64,000 nucleotides of DNA, taken from contig CAZKTO010000007.1 in assembly GCA_964555685.1 (NCBI GenBank), positions 1-64,000 of the forward strand. Reading direction: 5' to 3'. Source of the stretch: CAZKTO01 sp964555685. Its GTDB lineage: Bacteria > Chloroflexota > Dehalococcoidia > SHYB01. Position 1 is the stretch's first letter; the number at the start of each line of letters is the position of its first letter. Positions 1 to 7,588 of this stretch are shown here, one piece after another. The notes below the pieces were generated by a model. The model was given only the letters and a program-made list of their open reading frames with translations, had not been told where the DNA came from and did not search any database. A program made the position numbers and the translations under genes.

Positions 1-40
1 GCTTTCCGCCCGCCCCGATGCGTCGGGGCGGGCGGAAAGC
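1..40. repeat. Perfect 40-bp palindrome containing a CCCCGA...TCGGGG core
   Basis: Arms at 1-18 and 23-40 are perfectly complementary around a TGCG loop. The core at 13-28 belongs to the CCCCGRC-NN-GYCGGGG family found a dozen times in the window. No T-run follows, so a terminator role is doubtful. Confidence 0.8.
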
Positions 41-85
41 GGCCTCTCTTATGACATGGAGGCCATGGGCTGGAGCAAGGTATGA
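2..85 (+). CDS. 3' end of a protein gene cut by the window edge
   Basis: The frame is open from the window edge to a TGA at 83-85 and would encode the last 27 residues of a protein ending in GWSKV. The stop overlaps the ATG of the CoA-transferase that follows (ATGA), the typical arrangement of translationally coupled genes. The first 13 codons run through a perfect palindrome, as in several other genes here. The fragment is too short to assign a family. The overlap is the main support; a chance frame of this length is possible. Confidence 0.4.
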   Translation, partial: LSARPDASGRAESGLSYDMEAMGWSKV

Positions 86-1314
86 GTCCACTTCCACACA
101 AACGCCTGCCCCTCGCCGGCGTCAAGGTCGCCGATTTCTCCTGGGCCATCGCCGGGCCCATCACCACCAAGTACCTCGCCATCTACGGCGCCCAGGTCGT
201 CAAGATCGAGACCCACTCCCGGCCCGATAGCACGCGCGTCTCGCACCCCTTCCTGGGCAAGCCCAGCCGCAACTCCAGCACCCACTTCGCCAACCTGGCG
301 CCCTCCAAGATGAGCGTTAGCCTCAACCTCAAGGTGCCCGAGGCCCGCGGGGTCGCCCGGCGCATCGTCGCCTGGGCCGACGTGGCCGTCGAGAACTACA
401 GCGCGGGCCAGATGGCCGAGTGGGACCTCGACTATGCCGAGCTGCGCAAGGTCAACCCCAGCATCATCATGCTGAGCTCGAGCCAGCAGGGGCAGACGGG
501 CCCCCACGCCGCACACCCGGGCCTCGGCGGGATGCTCCAGGCCCTGGCCGGGTTCAATCATTTCACTGGCTACGCCGGCGGCCCGCCCATGGGCCCGCCC
601 ATTCCCTACCCGGACGTCATCGCGCCCTGGTTCTCCATCGTCGCCATCGTCGCCGCCCTTGAGCATCGCCGGCGCACCGGGCTCGGCCAGTACCTCGACC
701 TCTCTCAGCTCGAGGCCAGCCTCCAGTTCCTGGCCCCGCAGCTCCTCGACTACTCCGTCAACGGGCGCGAGGGCGGCCGCCGGGGCAACGCCTCCGACGA
801 GGCGGCGCCTCACAACGCCTACCGCTGCGCCGGCGCTCCGCCCGAGGCCGGCTGGTGCGTCATCTCCGTGCGCTCGCAGGAGGAGTGGGCCGCCTTCCGC
901 CGCGTGCTGGGCGAGCCCGCCTGGGCCCGCGAGCCGCGCTTCGCCACCCACGAGGCGCGCAAGGCCAGCGAGGCCGAGCTGGACCGGCGCGTGACCGAGT
1001 GGACCCGCACCCGCCCGGCGGATGAGGTCATGCGCCTCATGCAGGCGGCCGGCGTGCCCGCGGGCGTCGTCGCCAGCGGCCGCACCCTGCATGAGGACCC
1101 GCAGCTCCGGCATCGCGGCCACTTCGTCATGGCCGAGCACCCGCGCATGGGCGCCTACCCGGTGGACGCCCCCGCCTTCCGCATCTCCGGCGCGCCGCCC
1201 GAGGTCCGGCCCGCGCCGCTCCTGGGCCAGCACAACGAGCAGGTCTGCCGCGAGCTGCTGCGCATGAGCGAGGCCGAGTACAAGGAGCTCGAGGCCAACG
1301 GCGTGTTCAGCTAG
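82..1314 (+). CDS. CaiB/BaiF family class III CoA-transferase
   Basis: Cytoplasmic enzyme expected to move CoA between two carboxylic acids through an aspartyl-CoA anhydride. The 410 residues match the family length. It opens with the usual LAGVKVADFSWAIAGP and GAQVVKIET blocks and contains RTGLGQYLDLSQ. The Asp that lies 20 residues before RTG in the family (Asp169 of formyl-CoA transferase) is present in PYPDVIAP. GGAG at 72-75 precedes the ATG. It overlaps the end of the upstream frame and leads a (+) cluster with an SDR and two further CoA-transferases. The acid substrates cannot be told from sequence. Confidence 0.93.
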   Translation: MSPLPHKRLPLAGVKVADFSWAIAGPITTKYLAIYGAQVVKIETHSRPDSTRVSHPFLGKPSRNSSTHFANLAPSKMSVSLNLKVPEARGVARRIVAWADVAVENYSAGQMAEWDLDYAELRKVNPSIIMLSSSQQGQTGPHAAHPGLGGMLQALAGFNHFTGYAGGPPMGPPIPYPDVIAPWFSIVAIVAALEHRRRTGLGQYLDLSQLEASLQFLAPQLLDYSVNGREGGRRGNASDEAAPHNAYRCAGAPPEAGWCVISVRSQEEWAAFRRVLGEPAWAREPRFATHEARKASEAELDRRVTEWTRTRPADEVMRLMQAAGVPAGVVASGRTLHEDPQLRHRGHFVMAEHPRMGAYPVDAPAFRISGAPPEVRPAPLLGQHNEQVCRELLRMSEAEYKELEANGVFS

Positions 1315-1319
1315 CCTGG

Positions 1320-1370
1320 CCTCACCACTCTCCCCGCTCCATCCTCGATGGAGCGGGGAGAGTGGTGAGG
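1320..1370. terminator. 23-bp-arm hairpin between CoA-transferase and SDR
   Basis: Arms 1320-1342 and 1348-1370 are perfectly complementary around a 5-base loop, starting a few bases after the CoA-transferase stop. There is no T-run. It may act as a terminator or mRNA-stabilising hairpin, and it resembles the CCCTCTCC...GGAGAGGG intergenic hairpins elsewhere in the window. Confidence 0.6.
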
Positions 1371-1394
1371 CTGTTGATGAGAGGAAGGCCCTCC

Positions 1395-2150
1395 ATGAGC
1401 CTCCAAGGCAAGTCCGTCATCGTCACCGGCGGGGCCAGTGGCATCGGCCGCGCCTCCGCGCTCCTCCTCGCCGCCAAGGGCGCCAAGGTCGCCATCGCCG
1501 ACGTCAACGCGCCGCTCGGCGAGGAGGCGGTGACGGAGGTCCGCGCCTCCGGCGGGACGGTCTTCTTTCAGCCCACGGACATCACCTCGCGCCCGCAGGT
1601 CCACGCCCTCGTCCAGCGCACCGTCCGCGAGTACGGCGGCATCGACGTGCTGGCCCACGTCGCCGCCATCGCCATCCACCGGCCCTTCCTGGAGATCGAC
1701 GACGACCTCTGGCGCAAGACCGTCGACGTCTGCCTCACCGGCGCCTTCATCGTGAACCAGGAGGTGGCCAAGGCCATGGTGGCCGCGCGTCGCGGCGGGC
1801 GCATCGTCAACTTCGCCTCGCAGGTGGCGGCGACGGGCGGCCAGGACCTCCCCGCCTACTCGGCGGCCAAGGCCGGCGTCGTGGCCCTCAGCAAGACGAT
1901 GCAGCGGGAGCTCGTCCAGCACAACATTATCGTGACCGTCGTGGCCCCTGGCGCCACGGACACGCCCCTCTACCGGCGCGGCCGGACGCCCGAGCTGCGC
2001 GAGAAGCTCGCCCGCCGCATCCCCTTCGGCCGGCCCGCCAGCGCGGAGGAGGTGGCCCGCGTCGTCGCCTTCCTGGCCGATGATGAGACGGCCTTCCTCC
2101 TTGCCGGGCAGACCCTCCACACCAACGGCGCCCAGTTCATGGGCTTCTAG
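1395..2150 (+). CDS. Short-chain dehydrogenase/reductase
   Basis: Predicted cytoplasmic NAD(P)-dependent oxidoreductase of the classical SDR family, 251 residues, close to the usual 250. TGGASGIG at residues 11-18 is the cofactor loop, FASQ carries the catalytic Ser and YSAAK the catalytic Tyr/Lys. The structural NAG motif is replaced by HVA. The ATG at 1395 follows GAGAGGAAGG; an upstream GTG in frame would start inside the preceding hairpin and was not used. It sits between CoA-transferase genes and may oxidise or reduce a hydroxy- or oxo-acid intermediate. The substrate is unknown. Confidence 0.92.
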   Translation: MSLQGKSVIVTGGASGIGRASALLLAAKGAKVAIADVNAPLGEEAVTEVRASGGTVFFQPTDITSRPQVHALVQRTVREYGGIDVLAHVAAIAIHRPFLEIDDDLWRKTVDVCLTGAFIVNQEVAKAMVAARRGGRIVNFASQVAATGGQDLPAYSAAKAGVVALSKTMQRELVQHNIIVTVVAPGATDTPLYRRGRTPELREKLARRIPFGRPASAEEVARVVAFLADDETAFLLAGQTLHTNGAQFMGF

Positions 2151-2164
2151 CTTCCGCACGCGGC

Positions 2165-3535
2165 ATGCAGGCACCTGCCACTTGCTTCGCAACTCGCATG
2201 ACATTTTTGGCGCAAGCACCGTCCTCCCCCTCTCCCCGTGGGATCCGCCGTAGGCGGACCGCCCAGCCCCCTTCGCTCGGCTCAGAGCTTGCCCTGAGTC
2301 ATCCGAGGGGGCAGGCTCTGAACGGCCTGCGCGTCCTCGAATACGGCTCCTTCATCTCGGCGCCCTACGCCGCCAAGCTCATGGCCGACCTCGGCGCCGA
2401 GGTCATCAAGGTCGAGCCCCCGGACGGCGATCGCTCGCGGCGCTACGGTCCCTTCCCCGGCGACGCGCCGGACCCCGAGGCCAGCGGCCTCTTCCTCTAC
2501 AGCAACGCTGGCAAGCTCGGCGTCACCCTGGACGTGACGTCGCCCGCCGGCGCCCGCCTCTTCAAGGCCCTGGCCCGCGAGGCCGACGCGCTTATCGAGA
2601 ACGCCGAGCCGGGCTTCATGGAGGCCGCCGGCCTCGACTACCGCGCCCTCCGCGCCGAGAACCCGCGCCTCGTCGTCACCTCCCTGCGCCCCTTCGGCCT
2701 CACGGGGCGCTACAAGGACCTCCGCGGCCACGATCTCACCGCCTGGCACGCCTCCGGCGCCGGCCACGGCTTCCTGGGCGACCCGGACCAGGTGCCCCTG
2801 CGCGGCGCCTGGCACTTCGCCAGCCACTTCGCCGCCCACAACGCCGCCGCGGCGACGCTCTTCGCTCTCCACGCCCGCGAGAGGACCGGGCGCCCCGACA
2901 GGCCGGGGTGCGGCCAGCTCATCGATCTCTCCGAGGCCGAGACCATGGCCGTCCTCGTCACCGCCGAGCCCAGGCTCAGCGTCTTCATGGCGACCGGCGA
3001 GATGCTCCGCCGCGATGGCAAGTTCCACCAGGGTGGCGCGCCGTCGTCCCTCTTCCCATGCAAGGACGGCTTCGTCTTCATCCACGCCTACGAGGGGCGC
3101 ATGTGGGACGGGCTCATGAAGGTCATGGGCAATCCGGAGTGGGGCTCCCTGCCCATGTTCGCCGGCACCTACCAGGAGCGGGCCGTCTACCAGCAGGAGC
3201 TCTACGACCTCATGGCGGCCTGGCTCCTCCAGCACAACAAGCAGGAGATCTTCGAGGCCCTCCAGGCCAGCTACACGCCCGCGGCGCCGCTGCACCACAT
3301 GGGCGAGCTTCTCGTCCAGCCCCATCTCCGCCACCGGCGCTATTTCCGCTCCGAGAGGCACCCCGTCGCCGGCCTCGTCGAGATGCCGGGGGCGCCCTAC
3401 CGCCTCTCGCGCACGCCCTGGCGCGTCCGCCGCCGGGCCCCCTTCCTGGGCGAGCACAACGAGCAGGTCTATCGCGGGCGCCTGGGCCTCTCCGGCGGCG
3501 ACCTCGTCGACCTCGGACGTGCGGGCGTGATCTGA
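2165..3535 (+). CDS. CaiB/BaiF-type CoA-transferase lacking the catalytic Asp
   Basis: Similarity to the family begins at about residue 49 (LNGLRVLEYGSFISAP, GAEVIKVEPPDGD). The first 48 residues are atypical and come from intergenic-type repeat sequence (CCGCCGTAGGCGG, CTTGCCCTGAGTCATCCGAGG). Starts at ATG 2165, ATG 2198 or TTG 2207 are all possible. Counting back 20 residues from RTG, where relatives have Asp, gives Ser (FASHFAAH). An insert RPDRPGC between RTG and GQLIDLS is encoded by a 16-bp palindrome. The stop overlaps the next ATG (TGATG), so the two CoA-transferase genes are probably co-translated and may form a heteromer, with this one as the non-catalytic partner. Confidence 0.88.
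   Translation: MQAPATCFATRMTFLAQAPSSPSPRGIRRRRTAQPPSLGSELALSHPRGQALNGLRVLEYGSFISAPYAAKLMADLGAEVIKVEPPDGDRSRRYGPFPGDAPDPEASGLFLYSNAGKLGVTLDVTSPAGARLFKALAREADALIENAEPGFMEAAGLDYRALRAENPRLVVTSLRPFGLTGRYKDLRGHDLTAWHASGAGHGFLGDPDQVPLRGAWHFASHFAAHNAAAATLFALHARERTGRPDRPGCGQLIDLSEAETMAVLVTAEPRLSVFMATGEMLRRDGKFHQGGAPSSLFPCKDGFVFIHAYEGRMWDGLMKVMGNPEWGSLPMFAGTYQERAVYQQELYDLMAAWLLQHNKQEIFEALQASYTPAAPLHHMGELLVQPHLRHRRYFRSERHPVAGLVEMPGAPYRLSRTPWRVRRRAPFLGEHNEQVYRGRLGLSGGDLVDLGRAGVI
2893..2908. repeat. In-frame CCCCGACAGGCCGGGG palindrome inside a CoA-transferase gene
   Basis: This copy sits between the RTG and GQLIDLS motifs of the CoA-transferase. All paralogs here read RTG(L/Q)GQ at that point, so about seven codons appear to have been inserted without breaking the frame. 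Confidence 0.75.
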
Positions 3536-4836
3536 TGCCTTCGCGGGCTAAGAACCCGGTCTTGCAAAAGGAGCCCTTCGCCGTGGGTTCAGCAGCAGCC
3601 TCTCAGGCGCCCCGACCTGTCGGGGCCCCGGCAGGCCGGGGCCCCATGCGCGATATCCGCGTGGCCAACTTCGGCTGGTTCTGGGGCGCCCCCATGCTGG
3701 GGCACCTCTTCGCCGATCTGGGCGCCGAGGTCGTCCGCATCGAGACCTGGTCCAACGTCGATAAGGTCCGAACCAGCTCCATGGCCATGACGGACACCTA
3801 CGGCGAGTCCTACTTCTTCCACAACCTGATGCGCAGCCAGCGCAGCGTCTCGCTGGACTTGAGCAAGCCGGGCGCGCTCGAGATCGCCAAGGCCCTCATC
3901 CGGCAGAGCGACGTCGTCGTCGAGAACTTCCGCGCCGGCGTCTTCCAGCGTCTGGGCCTGGGCTACGAGGAGGTGCGCCGGGTCCGCCCGGACGTCGTCA
4001 TGCTCTCCCTCTCGGCCTATGGACAGGAGGGCCCCCTGCGCTCCGCCAGCGGCTTCGGCTCCAACCTGGCGTGCTTCACCGGCATGGATGGTCTCCAGGG
4101 GTACAGCGCCTCGGAGCCGCGCTCCTTCGCCATCGCCGTCCTCGACCCCTTCAACGGCGCCCTCGCCGCCTTCGCCGTCCTGGCCGCCCTGCGCCACCGG
4201 GAGCGCACCGGCCAGGGCCAGTACATCGATATGGCCCAGACCGAGTCGGCCATCGCCATGTTCGGTGCGCCTATCCTCGACTACGTCATGAACCGGCGCA
4301 TCCACCACGCCATCGCCAACCGCGATCTCGCCATGGCGCCCCACGGCGTCTACCCGTGCCGCGGCCACGACCAGTGGCTCACCATCGCCGTCGCCACCGA
4401 CGCGGAGTGGGCCGGCCTCCGCGCGGCGCTGGGCGATCCGCCGTGGGCCCACGACCCCCGCTTCGCCGACTCCTTCCGCCGCCTGCGCCACCAGGACGCC
4501 CTCGACGAGGCCATCGCCTCCTGGACCCGCCAGCGCGACGCCTACGAGGCGGCCTTCCTCCTCCAGCGCCACGGCGTCCCGGCCTTCCCGGCCCTCAGCG
4601 GCGCCCAGGTCTACACCGACCCCCACTTCCTCGAGCGCGAGAGCTGGGTCGAGGTGCAGCACCCCTACGGTCGCGAGCACATCTACGGCATCCACTGGAA
4701 GATGAGCGGCACGCCGGGGCGCGTGCGCAGGCCCTCGCCGCTCCTCGGCATGGACAACCCCTACGTCTTCCAGGAGCTCCTGGGCATGCGGGAGGACGAG
4801 ACGCGGGCCCTGGAGGCGGTCAAGGTGATGTACTGA
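3535..4836 (+). CDS. CaiB/BaiF CoA-transferase with catalytic Asp
   Basis: A 433-residue class III CoA-transferase. MRDIRVANFGWFWGAPM and GAEVVRIET are the family start. The catalytic Asp is present in AVLDPFNG, 20 residues before RTG, followed by GQGQYIDMAQ. The ATG at 3535 overlaps the preceding stop. The first 37 codons precede family similarity and contain two tandem palindromes encoding RPVGAPAGRGP, so ATG 3646 is an alternative start. Next to the Asp-less paralog it may supply the active subunit of a heteromer, as reported for BbsE/BbsF benzylsuccinate CoA-transferase. The substrate is not known. Confidence 0.92.
   Translation: MPSRAKNPVLQKEPFAVGSAAASQAPRPVGAPAGRGPMRDIRVANFGWFWGAPMLGHLFADLGAEVVRIETWSNVDKVRTSSMAMTDTYGESYFFHNLMRSQRSVSLDLSKPGALEIAKALIRQSDVVVENFRAGVFQRLGLGYEEVRRVRPDVVMLSLSAYGQEGPLRSASGFGSNLACFTGMDGLQGYSASEPRSFAIAVLDPFNGALAAFAVLAALRHRERTGQGQYIDMAQTESAIAMFGAPILDYVMNRRIHHAIANRDLAMAPHGVYPCRGHDQWLTIAVATDAEWAGLRAALGDPPWAHDPRFADSFRRLRHQDALDEAIASWTRQRDAYEAAFLLQRHGVPAFPALSGAQVYTDPHFLERESWVEVQHPYGREHIYGIHWKMSGTPGRVRRPSPLLGMDNPYVFQELLGMREDETRALEAVKVMY
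3610..3641. repeat. Two tandem CCCCGRC-NN-GYCGGGG palindromes in a coding region
   Basis: Copies at 3610-3625 (centre CT) and 3626-3641 (centre AG) are directly adjacent. They lie in the N-terminal extension of the CoA-transferase, just upstream of the internal ATG at 3646. Confidence 0.8.
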
Positions 4837-4853
4837 ACAACGGAGCGACCACC

Positions 4854-5780
4854 ATGAAGTTCTGTCTCTGCCTCTCGCCGATCCACCGGTTCCCAGACCT
4901 CCGGGACGTCCTGCGCCTCGCCCGGCGCGCCGAGGAGCTGGGCTTCTCCAGCGTCCAGGTCCCCGAGCACGTCCTGGTCCAGCGCTCGGAGGTGGGCGCC
5001 CTCCACCCGCTCATGCCCGATCCGCTGGTGCTGGGGACGGCCATCGCCACCGCGACGCAGCGGGTCAAGATCTTCTTCAACGTCCTGGTGCTCCCCTACC
5101 ACCATCCCATCACCCTGGCCAAGGCCCTGGCGACCCTCGACCACGTCTCGGGCGGCCGCGTCATCGCCGGCATCGGCGTCGGGTGGCTCGAGTCCGAGTT
5201 CAAGGCCCTCGGCGTGCCCTTCCGTGAGCGGGGCGCTATCACCCACGAGGGGATCCAGGTCATGCGGGAGCTCTGGACCAGGGAGTACGCCACGTTCAAA
5301 GGCCGCTACGTCCAGTTCGAGGACGTGGCCTTCGAGCCGAAGCCCGTGCAGCGGCCCCACATCCCGATCTGGGTGGGCGGAGGCGTCCGCCGGTCGCTGG
5401 AGCGCGCCGCCGAGCTCGGCGACGGCTGGCACCCGCTAAGCCGGCCGTGGGCCCAGCTCGAGGCGGAGACGGGCGAGGTCAAACGTCTCCTCGCCGCCCG
5501 AGGCCGGCCGGTGGAGCGCTTCACCTTCTCCTACACCGCCGACTTCGGCGCGCGGGACCAGCTCATCAAGGTCTACGCGCACCGCTCCGGCGCCTCGGAC
5601 CCCATCATCCTCAGCGACCGGACGCAAGAGGCGGCCAAGCAGCTGGACGCCCTCGCCAGGCTGGGCTTCTCTCACCTGATGGTGCGCTTCCCGGCCGGCG
5701 ACGCCCGGGGACTTCTCGAGATGATGGAGCGCTTCCACGGGGCGATCCTCCGGCCGTTGGGTCCGCCGCAGGGGACGTAA
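4854..5780 (+). CDS. Luciferase-like (LLM) flavin- or F420-dependent oxidoreductase
   Basis: A 308-residue bacterial luciferase-like TIM-barrel protein. The early ARRAEELGFSSVQVPEH, the RVKIFFNVLVLPYHHP strand, LDHVSGGRVIAGIGVGW and RPHIPIWVGGG blocks match probable F420-dependent oxidoreductases, which are about 300 residues long. The ATG lies 17 bases after the upstream CoA-transferase stop, so it is probably in that operon. The reaction is oxidation or oxygenation of an unknown small molecule; the sequence does not separate F420 from FMN use. Confidence 0.9.
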   Translation: MKFCLCLSPIHRFPDLRDVLRLARRAEELGFSSVQVPEHVLVQRSEVGALHPLMPDPLVLGTAIATATQRVKIFFNVLVLPYHHPITLAKALATLDHVSGGRVIAGIGVGWLESEFKALGVPFRERGAITHEGIQVMRELWTREYATFKGRYVQFEDVAFEPKPVQRPHIPIWVGGGVRRSLERAAELGDGWHPLSRPWAQLEAETGEVKRLLAARGRPVERFTFSYTADFGARDQLIKVYAHRSGASDPIILSDRTQEAAKQLDALARLGFSHLMVRFPAGDARGLLEMMERFHGAILRPLGPPQGT

Positions 5781-5866
5781 TCCAGGATTGCTCGCTCGTC
5801 CCGGAGAGAGCCTCTTTTGCACAAGAGGTTTCCCCCAAGATGACCGAGAGGTCCCAGGTCACATCC

Positions 5867-6045
5867 CCCTGGGCAGCCCCAGCCCCCTCGCCTCTCTTGT
5901 CATTGCGAGGCCCGCCCTGAGCCTGTCGAAGGGCGGGGCCGTGGCAATCTCCGCGTTTGCCGGTTGCTGAGCATACGCCGAGATTGCTTCGTCGGCCGCC
6001 CTGCGGTGGATCTCGGGCGGGCCTTCTCGCAACGACGAATGAACC
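5867..6045. repeat. Intergenic repeat, copy A (TCATTGCGAG...TCTCGCAACGA)
   Basis: About 180 bp, matching 6141-6307 over nearly the whole length. It carries TCATTGCGAGG near one end and an imperfect complement, CTCGCAACGA, at the other, with GGCAATCT and AGATTGC pairing inside. The arm content differs from copy B (GAGCCTGTCGAAGG against a CCCCGAC palindrome). No coding function is seen. The 5,781-6,316 gap holds only this, copy B and two hairpins. Confidence 0.8.
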
Positions 6046-6071
6046 GCTGCCCGACCTGCCCTCACCCTCCA

Positions 6072-6125
6072 GTCCCTCTCCTGAAGGGAGAGGGACGATA
6101 CCCCCTTCCCCTTTAGGGAAGGGGG
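6072..6125. repeat. Two REP-like GC hairpins in tandem
   Basis: The first hairpin pairs GTCCCTCTCC (6072-6081) with 6087-6096; the second pairs CCCCCTTCCC (6101-6110) with 6116-6125. They belong to the intergenic CCCTCTCC/CCCTTCCC hairpin family also seen at 7544, 23678, 43564, 45256 and 48300. Confidence 0.75.
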
Positions 6126-6140
6126 CTGGGGGTTAGGGCC

Positions 6141-6307
6141 CCCTGGGCAGTCCCAGCCCGCGCGCCTCTCTTGTCATTGCGAGGCCCCGACTTGTCGGGG
6201 CCGTGGCAATCTTGGCGTCTGCTGGCATATGGGCATACGCCGAGATTGCTTCGTCGGCCGCCCTACGGTGGACCTCGGGCGGGCCTCCTCGCAACGACGA
6301 GTGAACC
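6141..6307. repeat. Intergenic repeat, copy B
   Basis: A second copy of the 5867-6045 repeat, ending 9 bp before the acyl-CoA dehydrogenase stop. It contains a CCCCGACTTGTCGGGG palindrome at 6185-6200. The two copies are direct repeats separated by the hairpin pair. Confidence 0.8.
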
Positions 6308-6316
6308 ACCACCCGC

Positions 6317-7495
6317 CTACATGCCGCGTGGCAGGCCCAGGCCGCGCGTGGCGATGATGTTGCGCTGCACCCCGCCGATGGTGATGGCCCGCTGCGCCCG
6401 GTAGAGGAGCTGCGCCTTCCCGTTCAACACCGCGCGGGGCGATCCCTCGGCCAGGTGGCCGTAGAGCCCTGCGATCTCCATCCCCACCTGCACCATCCGC
6501 TGCGTCATCTCGCTGGTGAAGAGCTTGACCACGGAGGCCTCGTAGCTCGGCTTCTGGCCGCGCTCCTGGAGCCACGCCACGCGGTAGGAGAGCATGCGGG
6601 CCATGTGCGTCTCGATGGCCAGCTCGGCCAGGCGGTGGCGGAGCTGCGAGCCGCCGGTGGCCGTGGGCGCGCCCGCCTTGTAGTGCCGCACCAGCTCCTC
6701 GAAGTAGTGGCGCCCGTTGTTCACATGCCGGATGAACGACCGCTCCAGGTTGAGCGTGGTGGTGGCCGCCGCCCAGCCCTTGTTCTGCTCGCCGATCAGG
6801 TTCTCCTTGGGGACGATGACGTTTTCAAGGTGGACCGTGTTGAAGTTCGCGTTATCGCACATGTTGACCAGGGGATAGAACGTGATCCCGGACGACTTCA
6901 GGTCCAAGACCATGTAGCTGATCCCCTTGTGCTTGGGGGCCAAGGTATCGGTGCGGGCGAGGAGCGCCGCCAGGTCGGCCTTGTGGGCCATGGAGCTCCA
7001 CGTCTTCCACCCGTTGACGATGAAGAAGTCGCCCTGGTCCTCGGCCACCGTCTCGATGCCCGCCAGGTCGGAGCCGGCGTTGGGCTCGCTGAAGAGCTGG
7101 GCGTAGACCACCTCCCCGCGGGCGATGGGCGGCAGGAAGCGCCGCTTCTGCTCCTCCGTCCCGTGGGAGATGATCGACGGCCCCACGTTCAGCACGCCGC
7201 CGCCCATGGCCATCCGCGAGAGGTCGATCTTCCTGCGCCCCATCTCCTCGTTGAAGATGAACTGCTGCATCGGCGACCAGCCCAGGCCGCCGTACTCGAC
7301 GGGCCAGCTGGCCGTCAGCCAGCCCGTCTGGCCCAGCTTCTTGGCGAAGGCGCGGATGACGGCGTGCTTCTCCTCCGTCTCCATCTTCTCGTCGTCGGCC
7401 CCGTCGGCGCCCCAGTCGGGCGGCAGCTCCCGCGCGATGAACGCCCGGACCTCGTCGCGGAAGGCCTCCTCCTCTTTCGTCCAGCTGAAGTGCAT
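6317..7495 (-). CDS. Acyl-CoA dehydrogenase family protein
   Basis: A 392-residue flavoprotein expected to form an alpha,beta-double bond in an acyl-CoA. The N-terminal helical domain, FSEPNAGSDLAGIET and the WKTWSSMAHKADL beta domain are typical. The C-terminal TIGGVQRNIIATRGLGLPR lacks the YEG catalytic-base motif of medium-chain enzymes, as in many actinobacterial-type homologues, so the base must lie elsewhere or the activity differs. It lies 93 bp downstream of the Mo hydroxylase large subunit on the same strand, with a hairpin between. Its substrate may be the hydroxylase product; this is inference. Confidence 0.92.
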   Translation of the reverse strand: MHFSWTKEEEAFRDEVRAFIARELPPDWGADGADDEKMETEEKHAVIRAFAKKLGQTGWLTASWPVEYGGLGWSPMQQFIFNEEMGRRKIDLSRMAMGGGVLNVGPSIISHGTEEQKRRFLPPIARGEVVYAQLFSEPNAGSDLAGIETVAEDQGDFFIVNGWKTWSSMAHKADLAALLARTDTLAPKHKGISYMVLDLKSSGITFYPLVNMCDNANFNTVHLENVIVPKENLIGEQNKGWAAATTTLNLERSFIRHVNNGRHYFEELVRHYKAGAPTATGGSQLRHRLAELAIETHMARMLSYRVAWLQERGQKPSYEASVVKLFTSEMTQRMVQVGMEIAGLYGHLAEGSPRAVLNGKAQLLYRAQRAITIGGVQRNIIATRGLGLPRGM

Positions 7496-7543
7496 GGCGT
7501 TTGCTCCTGTGCCCTCACCCCCGCCCCAACCCGGTCAGGGCTG

Positions 7544-7570
7544 CCCCCTCTCCGGCCCGGAGAGGGGGCA
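7544..7570. repeat. REP-like GCCCCCTCTCC hairpin
   Basis: The 13-base arms 7544-7556 and 7558-7570 are fully complementary around one base. Located between the Mo hydroxylase and acyl-CoA dehydrogenase genes, it could attenuate or stabilise the transcript. It is the closest relative of the hairpin into which the transposon at 17.7 kb inserted. Confidence 0.7.
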
Positions 7571-7588
7571 ATGGGGGAGAGGGTCTCC

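Noticed and set aside
5862..6155. GLGLPRGM-like codons in the intergenic repeats, resembling the acyl-CoA dehydrogenase C-terminus
   Set aside because: The resemblance is about eight codons in GC-rich repeat text. Nothing else of the gene is duplicated, so a tandem gene relic is not supported.
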